A DNA stretch of 64,000 nt from Salinimicrobium terrae DSM 17865 (GTDB taxonomy: Bacteria; Bacteroidota; Bacteroidia; Flavobacteriales; Flavobacteriaceae), in NCBI RefSeq assembly GCF_000424665.1, contig NZ_AUKI01000011.1, positions 248,001-312,000 on the forward strand, in the 5' to 3' direction. Shown here piece after piece: positions 17,243 through 24,529 of this stretch. Each line of letters starts with the position of its first letter. The first letter of the stretch is position 1. The position numbers were made by a program, and so were the translations under genes. Below the pieces are notes generated by a model. It was given only the letters and a program-made list of their open reading frames with translations, did not search any database and was not told the origin of the DNA.

Positions 17243-17431
17243 CAGGAAAAAGAAGGTTATGTGAGCAGGGAGTTCAGTTATAATTCCTTCTCAAGATCTG
17301 TAAGCATTCCGGAATCTGTAGATGAGGATAAAGAAGTTTCTGCCCATTACGAAGATGGAGTTCTTAAGCTAAAACTGAACAAAAGAGAAGGTTCGGAAGC
17401 CAAAAAGCCAAAAACCATTAAGGTTTCCTAA
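17243..17431 (+). pseudogene. Hsp20/alpha-crystallin gene remnant, 3' half
   Basis: An open stretch without an ATG start encodes the second half of a small heat-shock protein: EGYVSREFSYNSFSRSVSIP, then a YEDGVLKLKLNKRE strand and a KTIKVS tail ending in TAA. This matches the end of the alpha-crystallin domain and the C-terminal extension of flavobacterial Hsp20. The first 80 to 90 codons are missing, and an in-frame TAA (17240-17242) sits just before the fragment, within the putative -7 box. A deletion seems to have joined the promoter to mid-gene. A GTG at 17261 preceded by AGAAGG could still start a 56-residue product. Small heat-shock protein HspX is the hallmark DosR target in mycobacteria, so its loss here is notable. 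Confidence 0.8.
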
Positions 17432-17564
17432 CCTGTGGGAGAGACTGCCACACTGGTAAAGAGTCGTCATTATAATAAATTGCATCCTACACAGAAGCAA
17501 ATTACTCACTGAACAAGGTTTAGTTTGACGAGAACTTATCACTGGACAGTCTCTTTTTCTTTAA

Positions 17565-17608
17565 ATGACACCCGTCATGTTTCTTTTAGGAAACTTCCTC
17601 TAACTTTA
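17565..17608 (+). promoter_or_regulatory. putative activator site plus -7 box of the USP operon (site C)
   Basis: A perfect ATGAC-ACCC-GTCAT palindrome (17565-17578) whose centre lies 29.5 bases before TAACTTTA (17601-17608) and 53.5 bases before the first USP ATG. Same architecture as sites A and D. A GTTTC-N6-GAAAC repeat follows directly (17579-17594). Confidence 0.6.
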
Positions 17609-17624
17609 ATTAAAACGCAAGGAA

Positions 17625-18473
17625 ATGAGAAAAATAATTATTCCTACCGACTTTTCAGATAACGCATTTAATGCATTAAGATATGCTGCAGAACTCTTTA
17701 AATATGAGATAAGCGAATTTTATGTGCTGCACGCTTATGCCGATGAAGTTTACAATTTTGAAGGAGTAATTACCCAGGATTTTCTGGAAGAATATAAAGC
17801 CACCGTAAAAGAAAGATGTAGCCGGGAGCTGGAGATCATTATCTCCCGGATAAAACAATTGTACTCCAACCCTAAACATTCCTTCCATCCCGTCCCGGCT
17901 TTCGGGCTTTTAATAGATGAAGTGAATGATCTTGCCGAAAAAGAAAATGTCGATCTAATCATTACTTCCACCCGTGGTGCAACCAATGACCGGAAGTTAA
18001 CTTTTGGCAGCAATACTCTGCAAATAGTTAAATATGTGCAGTGCCCTGTCCTAAGCATTCCCGAAAATTACCAATTTTCAGATCCCCGAAGGATATTGTT
18101 TCCCACAAATTATCTTCTCCCCTATCAACGCCGCGAACTTAAATTAGTGGGAGGAATCGCTCGTTCCTTCTGTTCAGAAATTCACATGCTTTACGTTTCG
18201 CGCTTTTCCGAAGAAACTTTGAGACAAAAAGATAATAAAGGGGCCATATTGGAGCAATTTTATGATTTAAAGGTGCAGGATCATCATGACAAAGAAATGG
18301 AAAAGACTCAGGCTATTGAAAAGATGATTGACAACCTCCACATCGACCTGCTTATCCTCGTTAATTCCCGTCACAGCTATCTTGAAAACATTTTATATAC
18401 TTCTACAATTGATAAAATTGGACTTCGTCCAAAAATCCCGTTCCTGGTACTTCAAAATTTTTACCGTTTTTAA
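17625..18473 (+). CDS. tandem universal stress protein 1
   Basis: A 282-residue protein with two USP folds. The first begins with MRKIIIPTDFSDNAFNALRY and ends with VQCPVLSIPENY near residue 147; the second begins at PRRILFPTNY and ends at IPFLVLQNF. The loop TSTRGATNDRKLTFGSNT resembles the ATP-binding G-x2-G-x9-G-S loop only partly. It opens a three-gene operon with 11 bases to the next USP. USPs bind ATP or other nucleotides and support survival on growth arrest or redox stress. Expression would depend on site C. The three copies are diverged paralogues and not recent duplicates, judged by their low mutual similarity outside the motifs. Confidence 0.9.
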   Translation: MRKIIIPTDFSDNAFNALRYAAELFKYEISEFYVLHAYADEVYNFEGVITQDFLEEYKATVKERCSRELEIIISRIKQLYSNPKHSFHPVPAFGLLIDEVNDLAEKENVDLIITSTRGATNDRKLTFGSNTLQIVKYVQCPVLSIPENYQFSDPRRILFPTNYLLPYQRRELKLVGGIARSFCSEIHMLYVSRFSEETLRQKDNKGAILEQFYDLKVQDHHDKEMEKTQAIEKMIDNLHIDLLILVNSRHSYLENILYTSTIDKIGLRPKIPFLVLQNFYRF

Positions 18474-18484
18474 ATTTTTATCCC

Positions 18485-19330
18485 ATGAAAAAGATCCTGT
18501 TGCCAACCGACTTTTCAGAAAATGCATACAATGCAGTAAAATACGCAGTACAACTTTTTGAGGGAGAGGAGTGTATTTTTTATTTACTTAATACCTACAC
18601 ACCTGTCCTGTATGACAATGAATATCTCGTTTACAGCGCCACTCAACCCACTTTAACAGAAATCTATGAACACAAATCCATGGAGGGGCTGGAAAGGGTT
18701 CTAAGGCGGATCAACCGAAACTTCAAAAATCCTAAACATCAATTTAAAAAAGTTTCCTCCTTCAATCTTTTGAATGATGAGATAAAAGAGCTGGTTATTG
18801 AGGAAGAAATTGATTTAATCGTAATGGGAACAAAAGGAGCTACAGGAGCTCAGGAAATTCTCTTTGGCACCCACACCGTACACGCCATTAAAAAAGCCCG
18901 CTGCCCGTTACTTGCCATACCCGCTAATTACGAGTACAAGCCTCCCAAAGAAATGCTCTTCCCTACAGATTATGAAGTGGAAACTCCTAAATTATTGAAC
19001 ACCTTAAAGGAAATTGCCCTTAGCCACTCCTCCACAATACATATACTTCATGTCTATTTTGGAGTAGATCTCTCTCCTACGCAAACCAGCAGAAAAAATT
19101 CCCTGGCGAGGGCATTTAAGGATATTGGACACCATTTTTACAGCATTACCGGAAAAAGTGTAATTCGTGCCATTACCGATTTTCAGGAAGAAAACGATAT
19201 GGACATGCTTATAATGATAAACAACAAGCATTCCTTTTTTGAAAATCTTTTATTCACACCTGTTGTCAATGAAATAGGTTTCAATGTGAAGGTACCATTC
19301 TTCGTCATCCCGTCTAAAAAGAGGAAGTAA
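18485..19330 (+). CDS. tandem universal stress protein 2
   Basis: A 281-residue two-domain USP. MKKILLPTDFSENAYNAVKY opens domain one; the nucleotide loop VMGTKGATGAQEILFGTHT is the best preserved of the series, followed by CPLLAIPANY. Domain two begins at PKEMLFPTDY (about residue 155). It is second in the operon, with a one-base gap to the third USP. Best candidate of the three to bind ATP through domain one. The second domain has no recognisable loop, as in many tandem USPs. Confidence 0.92.
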   Translation: MKKILLPTDFSENAYNAVKYAVQLFEGEECIFYLLNTYTPVLYDNEYLVYSATQPTLTEIYEHKSMEGLERVLRRINRNFKNPKHQFKKVSSFNLLNDEIKELVIEEEIDLIVMGTKGATGAQEILFGTHTVHAIKKARCPLLAIPANYEYKPPKEMLFPTDYEVETPKLLNTLKEIALSHSSTIHILHVYFGVDLSPTQTSRKNSLARAFKDIGHHFYSITGKSVIRAITDFQEENDMDMLIMINNKHSFFENLLFTPVVNEIGFNVKVPFFVIPSKKRK

Positions 19331-19331
19331 A

Positions 19332-20186
19332 ATGAAAAAAGTGCTTTTGCCGACAGATTTTTCTGCCAATTCCTTAAATGCGGCAAGATATGCCCTGGAT
19401 ATGTACCTGGAAGAAAAGGTGGATTTTATAGTTATGCATGCCTATAAGGTTTTTGATTACCATGAAAAAAGTCAGTTATCTGCTACACCGGGTAAGACTT
19501 TGCTGGAAAAAAACCGACAGGATGCAAATACTAAGATTAACAAGGTAGTCGAAGAATTAAAAATTACTGCGGGAAAAGACCATTCATTTGAAATAGCGGC
19601 TCACAATTTACTTCTTACAGATGCCATATTAAAAGAGTTACGAAAAAGAAAAATAGAGTTGATCATTATAGGAAGCCAGGGACATACCGGGGCAAAAGAA
19701 GTTATCTATGGAACAAATACATTAAATATAATGGAGGAGATTGAAAATTGTCCGGTATTATCGGTCCCATCTAATATGGTATTTCAACCTCTAAACGAAA
19801 TTGTTCTGGCAAACAGCTTCAAAGCAGAACTTACCCCCGGTGACCTCCACTTCCTAATATCCCTTACCCAAAAATTTGAAGCCGCTCTACGAATTCTGCA
19901 CATAGCGGAAGAAGGAGGATTAAACGAATCTCAGCATCACAACAGGAAATTACTCGGAAAAAAACTGGCAGAGGTAAGACACTCCTTTCATTCGCTGGAA
20001 TACCTTAGTGTAGCATTGGGTATTTATTCCTTTGTAGAGAGTCGGGGAAGTAATTTAGTGGCTTTTATAAATAAAAAACACACATTTTTAGAAAACCTGC
20101 TCTTAAACCCACTATATAAAAATTTGGCACACTTTTCTAAAGTACCGGTTCTAGTACTCCACCAGTCGCAAGAAGCGGCGGATTAA
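19332..20186 (+). CDS. tandem universal stress protein 3
   Basis: A 284-residue two-domain USP, last of the operon. Domain one starts MKKVLLPTDFSANSLNAARY and has the loop IIGSQGHTGAKEVIYGTNT, close to the ATP-binding consensus, then CPVLSVPSN. Domain two (from about residue 156) is more diverged (LNEIVLANSF) and lacks the PTD motif. The gene follows USP 2 by one base, so translation is probably coupled. A strong hairpin (20310) closes the region before a convergent lipoprotein gene. Confidence 0.9.
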   Translation: MKKVLLPTDFSANSLNAARYALDMYLEEKVDFIVMHAYKVFDYHEKSQLSATPGKTLLEKNRQDANTKINKVVEELKITAGKDHSFEIAAHNLLLTDAILKELRKRKIELIIIGSQGHTGAKEVIYGTNTLNIMEEIENCPVLSVPSNMVFQPLNEIVLANSFKAELTPGDLHFLISLTQKFEAALRILHIAEEGGLNESQHHNRKLLGKKLAEVRHSFHSLEYLSVALGIYSFVESRGSNLVAFINKKHTFLENLLLNPLYKNLAHFSKVPVLVLHQSQEAAD

Positions 20187-20309
20187 AAAGAGTAAAGTAT
20201 AATTTCTCCGGGACAAGTCCGCGAAGCATTTTAATGGAACACGTTTTAAACTTTACAACATTTACTAACAAGGCAAGCCCCGGGGTATCTACCCTATTTA
20301 GAATGAAAA

Positions 20310-20333
20310 AATCCGTGGCTCTCGCCACGGATT
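20310..20333. terminator. perfect hairpin between USP operon and lipoprotein gene
   Basis: AATCCGTGGC-TCTC-GCCACGGATT, a 10-base perfect stem with a 4-base loop, flanked by an A-run on the left, in a convergent intergenic space. It can serve either strand. Confidence 0.8.
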
Positions 20334-20378
20334 CTTGTTCAGACATTCTGAAATGCCAGGTTCCTAAAGAATAATGAA

Positions 20379-20603
20379 TTATTCTACAGAAGGAGTATTT
20401 GTAATGTCTTCTACTACAGTACCGCTGGTGCTGGTAGTATCTACAACTACTTCAGTCTCAACAGCCTCCACTTCAACAGGAGCCTCCGGAGTTTCGATAA
20501 CTTCTACTGTACTTTCTTCAGTAGTTTCAGTAGTTGTTTCTTTACATGAAGTAAAAGAGAATACTAATGCGATAGCAGCAAAAGTCAAAAAGGATTTTTT
20601 CAT
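20379..20603 (-). CDS. small acidic lipoprotein
   Basis: A 74-residue predicted lipoprotein. The start is the ATG at 20603 (MKKSFLTFAAIALVFSFTSC), which gives a proper signal peptide with a Cys lipobox at residue 20; a longer frame from 20657 would add 18 residues without a signal. The mature part is Thr/Glu/Val-rich low-complexity sequence with repeated ET/EV and APVEV units and no folded domain. Such small acidic lipoproteins are frequent in flavobacteria; no function is known. A TACATTTG box lies 31 bases upstream. Confidence 0.75.
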   Translation of the reverse strand: MKKSFLTFAAIALVFSFTSCKETTTETTEESTVEVIETPEAPVEVEAVETEVVVDTTSTSGTVVEDITNTPSVE

Positions 20604-20633
20604 TTTAAATGAATTATTAATTGTTTGAGGCGT

Positions 20634-20641
20634 CAAATGTA
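20634..20641 (-). promoter_or_regulatory. TAnnTTTG -7 box
   Basis: Minus-strand TACATTTG, 31 bases before the small lipoprotein start. Confidence 0.45.
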
Positions 20642-20753
20642 TATTATTTTTTGACACTCAATACACCAACTAAAAATATTTTAGTTAAATTTTATCAGGG
20701 TAACTATTTTCTTCAAATATTCCTCCATTTATCAGGCAAATATTTTTTTATAT

Positions 20754-20796
20754 CTGACATTTATCATCTTGATGAAGGTAATTATTCTTACCTTAA
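20754..20796 (+). promoter_or_regulatory. putative activator site plus -7 box of the coiled-coil pair (site D)
   Basis: CTGAC-ATTT-ATCAT (20754-20767), nearly the same sequence as site A, centred 28.5 bases before TACCTTAA (20789-20796) and 56.5 bases before the ATG at 20817. It links the two unknown coiled-coil genes to the USP genes. Confidence 0.6.
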
Positions 20797-20816
20797 ATAC
20801 TTAAAAACAGCAGATT

Positions 20817-21248
20817 ATGAACCGGAACACATCCAGAAGTTTTTCTGCCAATGAAAAAGAGATAGAACTCCTGTTAAAAGAAAACAACAGGTGGAAAGAG
20901 AGACTGGCCTATTTTAATGAAGAAATCAATTTTTTAAACCTGTACCTGGGTGCAGATATATTTAAAAAGAATATACTAAACCTTTATGAGCGCCTTCAAA
21001 TTTTCTATGACACCCTGCAAAACTTTAAACAGGAGAACGTTGAACTTACCAGGGAAGTTCATAATCACAGGTATGATATTGAAGGCATACTTGAATGCGA
21101 AGACATAAGCTGTGAAGTTTTTTACCATGATCAACATTTAAATCTGGAACAAAAAATTTTAAAATTTGCGCAAAAATTCAGGAAGTTTAAATTGGAAATC
21201 TATTCCTATACTGGCGGTCTTTTAAGACAAACAAGTAAAGAAAACTAA
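20817..21248 (+). CDS. coiled-coil protein of unknown family, copy 1
   Basis: A 143-residue soluble protein, mostly helical, with heptad-like spacing over about residues 12-80 (NRWKERLAYFNEEINFLNLY onward) and again 105-135. I do not recognise the family. It aligns over its whole length with the next gene: W-K-x-x-L-x-F followed by E-x-x-F, a middle helix with E-N-V/L-E-L-T-R-x-V-x-x-H, and an end block K-I-L-x-x-x-x-x-F-R-K-F-K-x-E-I. The pair is thus paralogous. The stress-type site D sits 56.5 bases upstream, which suggests joint induction with the USPs. No signal peptide or membrane segment. Confidence 0.7.
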   Translation: MNRNTSRSFSANEKEIELLLKENNRWKERLAYFNEEINFLNLYLGADIFKKNILNLYERLQIFYDTLQNFKQENVELTREVHNHRYDIEGILECEDISCEVFYHDQHLNLEQKILKFAQKFRKFKLEIYSYTGGLLRQTSKEN

Positions 21249-21268
21249 TTAGTCAAAATCAATTTGCC

Positions 21269-21712
21269 ATGGAAAATAAGGCACATAACTACAGGTACGT
21301 TGAGTGGAAAACACCCGATGAAATGCATTTCTCCTCTTTGCAGTGGAAATCTGAACTAAACTTTATAAAAGACGAGCAACGTTTTTTTGAAGATATGCTT
21401 AAGGAATACACTATGCCTATTATTGAATCGCAGCTCTTTTCCCGCATTAAAGAACTCATTGAACAACTGGAATTGTCGCGAAAGGAACTAAAAATCATGG
21501 ATAACCGCGTGAATGAGCACATCACCAGACTTAGGAGATTACTTGAAGATGTAGATGAGCCAAAAGAAGGCAGGATCTACCGGCAGGAGCATAAGAGCAT
21601 TCTTAATGATGTTATCCATTATTCCAGGCAGTACAAAAGACTGAAAAAAGAAATATTTAGATGTGTAAGCGACGCTCTTAAACAGCAAAAACAAAAACGC
21701 CTTCTGGCTTAG
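21269..21712 (+). CDS. coiled-coil protein of unknown family, copy 2
   Basis: A 147-residue soluble helical protein, paralogous to the preceding gene and 20 bases downstream of it. The core SSLQWKSELNFIKDEQRFFE and the last helix HYSRQYKRLKKEIFRCVSDA align with copy 1. Highly charged, with many Lys/Glu/Arg and heptad-like leucines over about 50-105. Unknown function; by context a stress-induced partner, perhaps a heterodimer of the two copies. A hairpin terminator follows the stop, closing the stress island. Confidence 0.7.
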   Translation: MENKAHNYRYVEWKTPDEMHFSSLQWKSELNFIKDEQRFFEDMLKEYTMPIIESQLFSRIKELIEQLELSRKELKIMDNRVNEHITRLRRLLEDVDEPKEGRIYRQEHKSILNDVIHYSRQYKRLKKEIFRCVSDALKQQKQKRLLA

Positions 21713-21738
21713 AACGGAAGTAACCTTATTTCCTGAAG

Positions 21739-21767
21739 TCACCTGAACCCGGCAAAGGTCCAGGTGA
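21739..21767 (+). terminator. terminator of the coiled-coil operon
   Basis: TCACCTG and CAGGTGA arms over a 15-base loop followed by a run of T. Confidence 0.7.
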
Positions 21768-21860
21768 TTTTTTATTGCTCTTGTGGAATTAAAGTGCCAT
21801 TAAAATGTCATTTTTGACGCCATTTCAATTCTTCAAAAAATTTTATCTTTAAATAAAACT

Positions 21861-22478
21861 ATGTGCTTCAGGACAAAATTGAACGCCAGAATTATCGAGA
21901 TCGAAAACACTTTCAATGCCAGCTTTTCTGAACCAGAACTTTATATTCCGCAAGACGAGATCAACGGCTTCGAATTTCTCCCAAATCCTGTGATCACCGA
22001 TGTTTCTCCCAGCGAAATATTGTTTTACAACTGGGGACTGATTCCTTTTTGGGCAAAAAATGATCAACTGAAAAAAGCTACGCTCAATGCCCGGATTGAA
22101 ACCCTGGATGAAAAACCTGCTTTTAGAAATTCTTTAGAAAACCGATGTTTAATTATAGCAAATGGATATTATGAATGGCAATGGATGGATGAAAAAGGAA
22201 AAAACAAGCAAAAGTATCTCATCACTTCTTCCGAAGATGAAATTTTTGCCTTCGCAGGGATATACGCTCACTGGAATGATCCTGTGACGGGGAAAAGACT
22301 TAACTCCTATAGCATCGTTACCACCGGGGCAAATGAATTGATGAGCGAGATCCATAACAATAAACAACGAATGCCTGTAGTGCTCCATCAGAAGGATCAT
22401 TCGGTCTGGCTGGAAGGAACACCACATCAAGAGTTTGCCTTTCCTTATGAAGTAAACCTGAAGGCTCAAAAAGTGTAA
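21861..22478 (+). CDS. SRAP (HMCES/YedK) abasic-site protein
   Basis: A 205-residue SOS-response-associated peptidase. It forms a covalent thiazolidine crosslink with abasic sites in single-stranded DNA and protects them. The catalytic set is present: Cys2 (after removal of Met1), Asn76 in TLNARIET, Glu105 in NGYYEWQW and His165 in EIHNNKQRMPVVL. The N-terminus reads MCFRTKLN instead of the usual MCGRY, but Cys2 remains. The gene is alone between terminators, with TATCTTTA close upstream. No lexA-type box was identified. It is not linked here to error-prone polymerase genes, a common neighbour elsewhere. Confidence 0.93.
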   Translation: MCFRTKLNARIIEIENTFNASFSEPELYIPQDEINGFEFLPNPVITDVSPSEILFYNWGLIPFWAKNDQLKKATLNARIETLDEKPAFRNSLENRCLIIANGYYEWQWMDEKGKNKQKYLITSSEDEIFAFAGIYAHWNDPVTGKRLNSYSIVTTGANELMSEIHNNKQRMPVVLHQKDHSVWLEGTPHQEFAFPYEVNLKAQKV

Positions 22479-22534
22479 AAGCCTTTATATTTCAAAAATT
22501 ATCCTTTAACTCTGTTGAAGAATTTTAAATTTGC

Positions 22535-22556
22535 TTCAGAAAATGCCATTTTTGAA
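22535..22556. repeat. copy of the AAAATGNCATTTT palindrome
   Basis: TTCAGAAAATG-C-CATTTTTGAA, just before the ATG at 22563 of the HipA-like gene; one of the dispersed copies described under findings. Confidence 0.5.
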
Positions 22557-22562
22557 TCTTCT

Positions 22563-23357
22563 ATGGGAGAAATAAAAGACATTCGTACTGTCACTGTTTG
22601 CCGCTATATTACAGCTTTGCGTGAGGGTGGATCTCTTCCTGCCCTGGCCGAAGCCGATGATGATTTCAAATACGTCCTGAAGTTCCGCGGAGCAGGGCAC
22701 GGAGTAAAAGCATTGATTGCCGAATTCCTGGGTGGAGAAATCGCAAGGGCAATTGGACTAAAAGTTCCCGAACTGGTATTTGCTAATCTTGATGAAGCCT
22801 TTGGTCGCACAGAAGGAGATGAGGAAATTCAGGATCTACTACAGGGTAGTAAAGGGCTTAATCTTGCCCTGCATTTTCTTTCGGGGGCTATTAATTTTGA
22901 TCCGGCAGTTACTATTGTAGATGAAATCACTGCTTCAAGAATTGTGTGGCTGGATGCATTGATCACCAATGTAGACCGTACCTTCCGAAACACAAATATG
23001 CTTATTTGGCACCGGGAGCTATGGCTTATAGACCATGGAGCCTCCTTTTATTTCCACCATTCCTGGACTAACCTGGAAAAGCATGCAAAAAGTCCCTTCA
23101 GCTTAATAAAAGACCATGTATTGCTGCCCCAGGCATCTCAACTTCCGGAAGTTGATATCGAAATCAAACAGTTGCTGAAAAGTAAAAAGATCAGGGAAAT
23201 TGTGGAAGGATTGCCCGAAGAATGGCTGCAGTGGCGGGAAAGCGAACTTTCTGCTGAGGAGATAAAAGAAGCCTATATTCAGTTTCTTGAGATTCGACTT
23301 GAGAATTCAAATATTTTTGTAAAAGAAGCACAGAATGCAAGAAAGGCACTTATATGA
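22563..23357 (+). CDS. HipA-like kinase domain protein
   Basis: A 264-residue protein of the HipA-like kinase group that stands without the usual HipB. Visible family features: YITALREGGSLPAL at the start (glycine-rich loop), KYVLKFRGAGHGVKALIAEF with the candidate ATP-binding lysine, a catalytic loop WLDALITNVDRTFRNTNML with Asp and Asn, and LIDHGASFYF as the metal-binding segment. I chose the ATG at 22563; a TTG at 22515 would add 16 residues encoded by a palindromic repeat and is less likely. It overlaps the DUF3037 gene by 23 bases. The two genes occur together in many bacteria. Whether the pair acts as toxin-antitoxin, or in protein phosphorylation, is unknown. Confidence 0.82.
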   Translation: MGEIKDIRTVTVCRYITALREGGSLPALAEADDDFKYVLKFRGAGHGVKALIAEFLGGEIARAIGLKVPELVFANLDEAFGRTEGDEEIQDLLQGSKGLNLALHFLSGAINFDPAVTIVDEITASRIVWLDALITNVDRTFRNTNMLIWHRELWLIDHGASFYFHHSWTNLEKHAKSPFSLIKDHVLLPQASQLPEVDIEIKQLLKSKKIREIVEGLPEEWLQWRESELSAEEIKEAYIQFLEIRLENSNIFVKEAQNARKALI

Positions 23358-23718
23358 ATATGCTACCATTAGGGTAGTACCACGAGTAGAACGGGAAGAG
23401 TTCCTTAACGTGGGCCTTGTGGTGTTTTGTAAAAAATCAAATTACCTGCAGGTAAGATATAAACTTGATGCTGAAAAATTACTAATTCTTTGTCCTGACA
23501 TTGACCTCGAGCAGCTTGAGAAAAATTTGGTTTCCTTTGAAAAGATATGTCTGGGTTCAAAAGATGGGGGTCCTATTGCTCAAATGGATATACCTTCCCG
23601 CTTTAGATGGCTTACTGCTGTACGAAGTTCAGTAATTCAAACATCAAGGCCCCATCCCGGTCTTTGTTATGATCTGGACCACACGTTAAACCGCCTCTTC
23701 TCTGAGCTGGTACTTTAA
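23335..23718 (+). CDS. DUF3037 family protein
   Basis: A 127-residue protein with the DUF3037 pattern: YEYATIRVVPRVEREEFLNVGLVVFC at the start, a middle helical segment, and a C-terminal block SRFRWLTAVRSSVIQTSRPH followed by a DLDHTLNRLFSELV helix. The function is not known. It overlaps the HipA-like kinase gene by 23 bases in another frame, a tight arrangement that suggests the products act together. There is no HTH, so it is not a classic HipB antitoxin. A terminator follows directly. Confidence 0.85.
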   Translation: MQERHLYEYATIRVVPRVEREEFLNVGLVVFCKKSNYLQVRYKLDAEKLLILCPDIDLEQLEKNLVSFEKICLGSKDGGPIAQMDIPSRFRWLTAVRSSVIQTSRPHPGLCYDLDHTLNRLFSELVL

Positions 23719-23721
23719 AAA

Positions 23722-23739
23722 AAGCTGCCGAAGCAGCTT
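23722..23739. terminator. terminator after the DUF3037 gene
   Basis: AAGCTGC-CGAA-GCAGCTT hairpin four bases after the stop, in a convergent space with wrbA. Confidence 0.75.
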
Positions 23740-23772
23740 CCTTATTAAAATATATATCTTCAAAAAAAGGAT

Positions 23773-24381
23773 TTAATTACTTCCTTTTTTGACCCAGCTT
23801 CCCATGGTTAAGGTTCTTTTTACCTGGTGTGCCACGGCTTTTTTCACCTTCTCACCAAGTTCTTCTTTGCCTGCCGTAATACTTACTCCATAAGGGTTTC
23901 CACCGGCATTAAAAATAGCCTCATCTGTATAACCCGGTGCGGCAACTATTGCACCCCAATGAAACATAGTTTTGTATAAAGAGAGTAACGTAGATTCCTG
24001 TCCCCCATGAACATTACTGGCGCTGGTCATACCACTAACTACTTTATTAGCAAGCTTCCCACTGAACCAAAGTCCGCCGGTCATATCGAGGAATTGTTTG
24101 AATTGGGAAGGTAAATTCCCATAACGGGTGGGAGCACTAAAAATATAGCAGTCTGCCCATTCGAGATCATCCATTGAAGCTTCCTGAACATCCTTTGTAG
24201 CCTCTAAATGTTTCTTCCAGTCTTCATTTGCATTAATAGCCTCCCGGGGTGCTAATTCCTTTACTTTTCTAAACCTGACTTCTGCACCCTTTTCTCGCGC
24301 GCTTTCCTCGGCCCATTTTGCTAATTGATAATTTGTTCCTGTTGAACTGTAATAGATCACAGCTACCTTTAAATCTTTCAT
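23773..24381 (-). CDS. wrbA: NAD(P)H:quinone oxidoreductase WrbA
   Basis: A 202-residue flavodoxin-like protein. FMN-binding segments are visible: YYSSTGTNYQLAKW (phosphate loop, about 10-23), SAPTRYGNLPSQFKQFLDMT (about 82-101) and TSASNVHGGQESTLLSL (about 119-135). The length and the PTRYGNxPxQxKxFLD motif identify WrbA, which reduces quinones by two electrons and avoids semiquinone radicals. It stands alone on the minus strand; no clear TAnnTTTG box is seen upstream. Function in the cytosol as a tetramer is known for the family. Confidence 0.95.
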   Translation of the reverse strand: MKDLKVAVIYYSSTGTNYQLAKWAEESAREKGAEVRFRKVKELAPREAINANEDWKKHLEATKDVQEASMDDLEWADCYIFSAPTRYGNLPSQFKQFLDMTGGLWFSGKLANKVVSGMTSASNVHGGQESTLLSLYKTMFHWGAIVAAPGYTDEAIFNAGGNPYGVSITAGKEELGEKVKKAVAHQVKRTLTMGSWVKKGSN

Positions 24382-24483
24382 AGTTTATCTTATTTTATAA
24401 TTTCACTTATTTTCAATAAGATAAGTCTTAAAAATATTTTTTTCTACTAAACAAATTATAAAAATTGTCGAGTTAAGGCATAA

Positions 24484-24509
24484 AAAATCCCCTCTTAAAA
24501 GGGGATTTT
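24484..24509. terminator. terminator of the acyltransferase gene
   Basis: AAAATCCCC and GGGGATTTT arms with an eight-base loop, 21 bases beyond the minus-strand stop. Confidence 0.8.
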
Positions 24510-24529
24510 ATAATTTATTTTCGAGAAAT

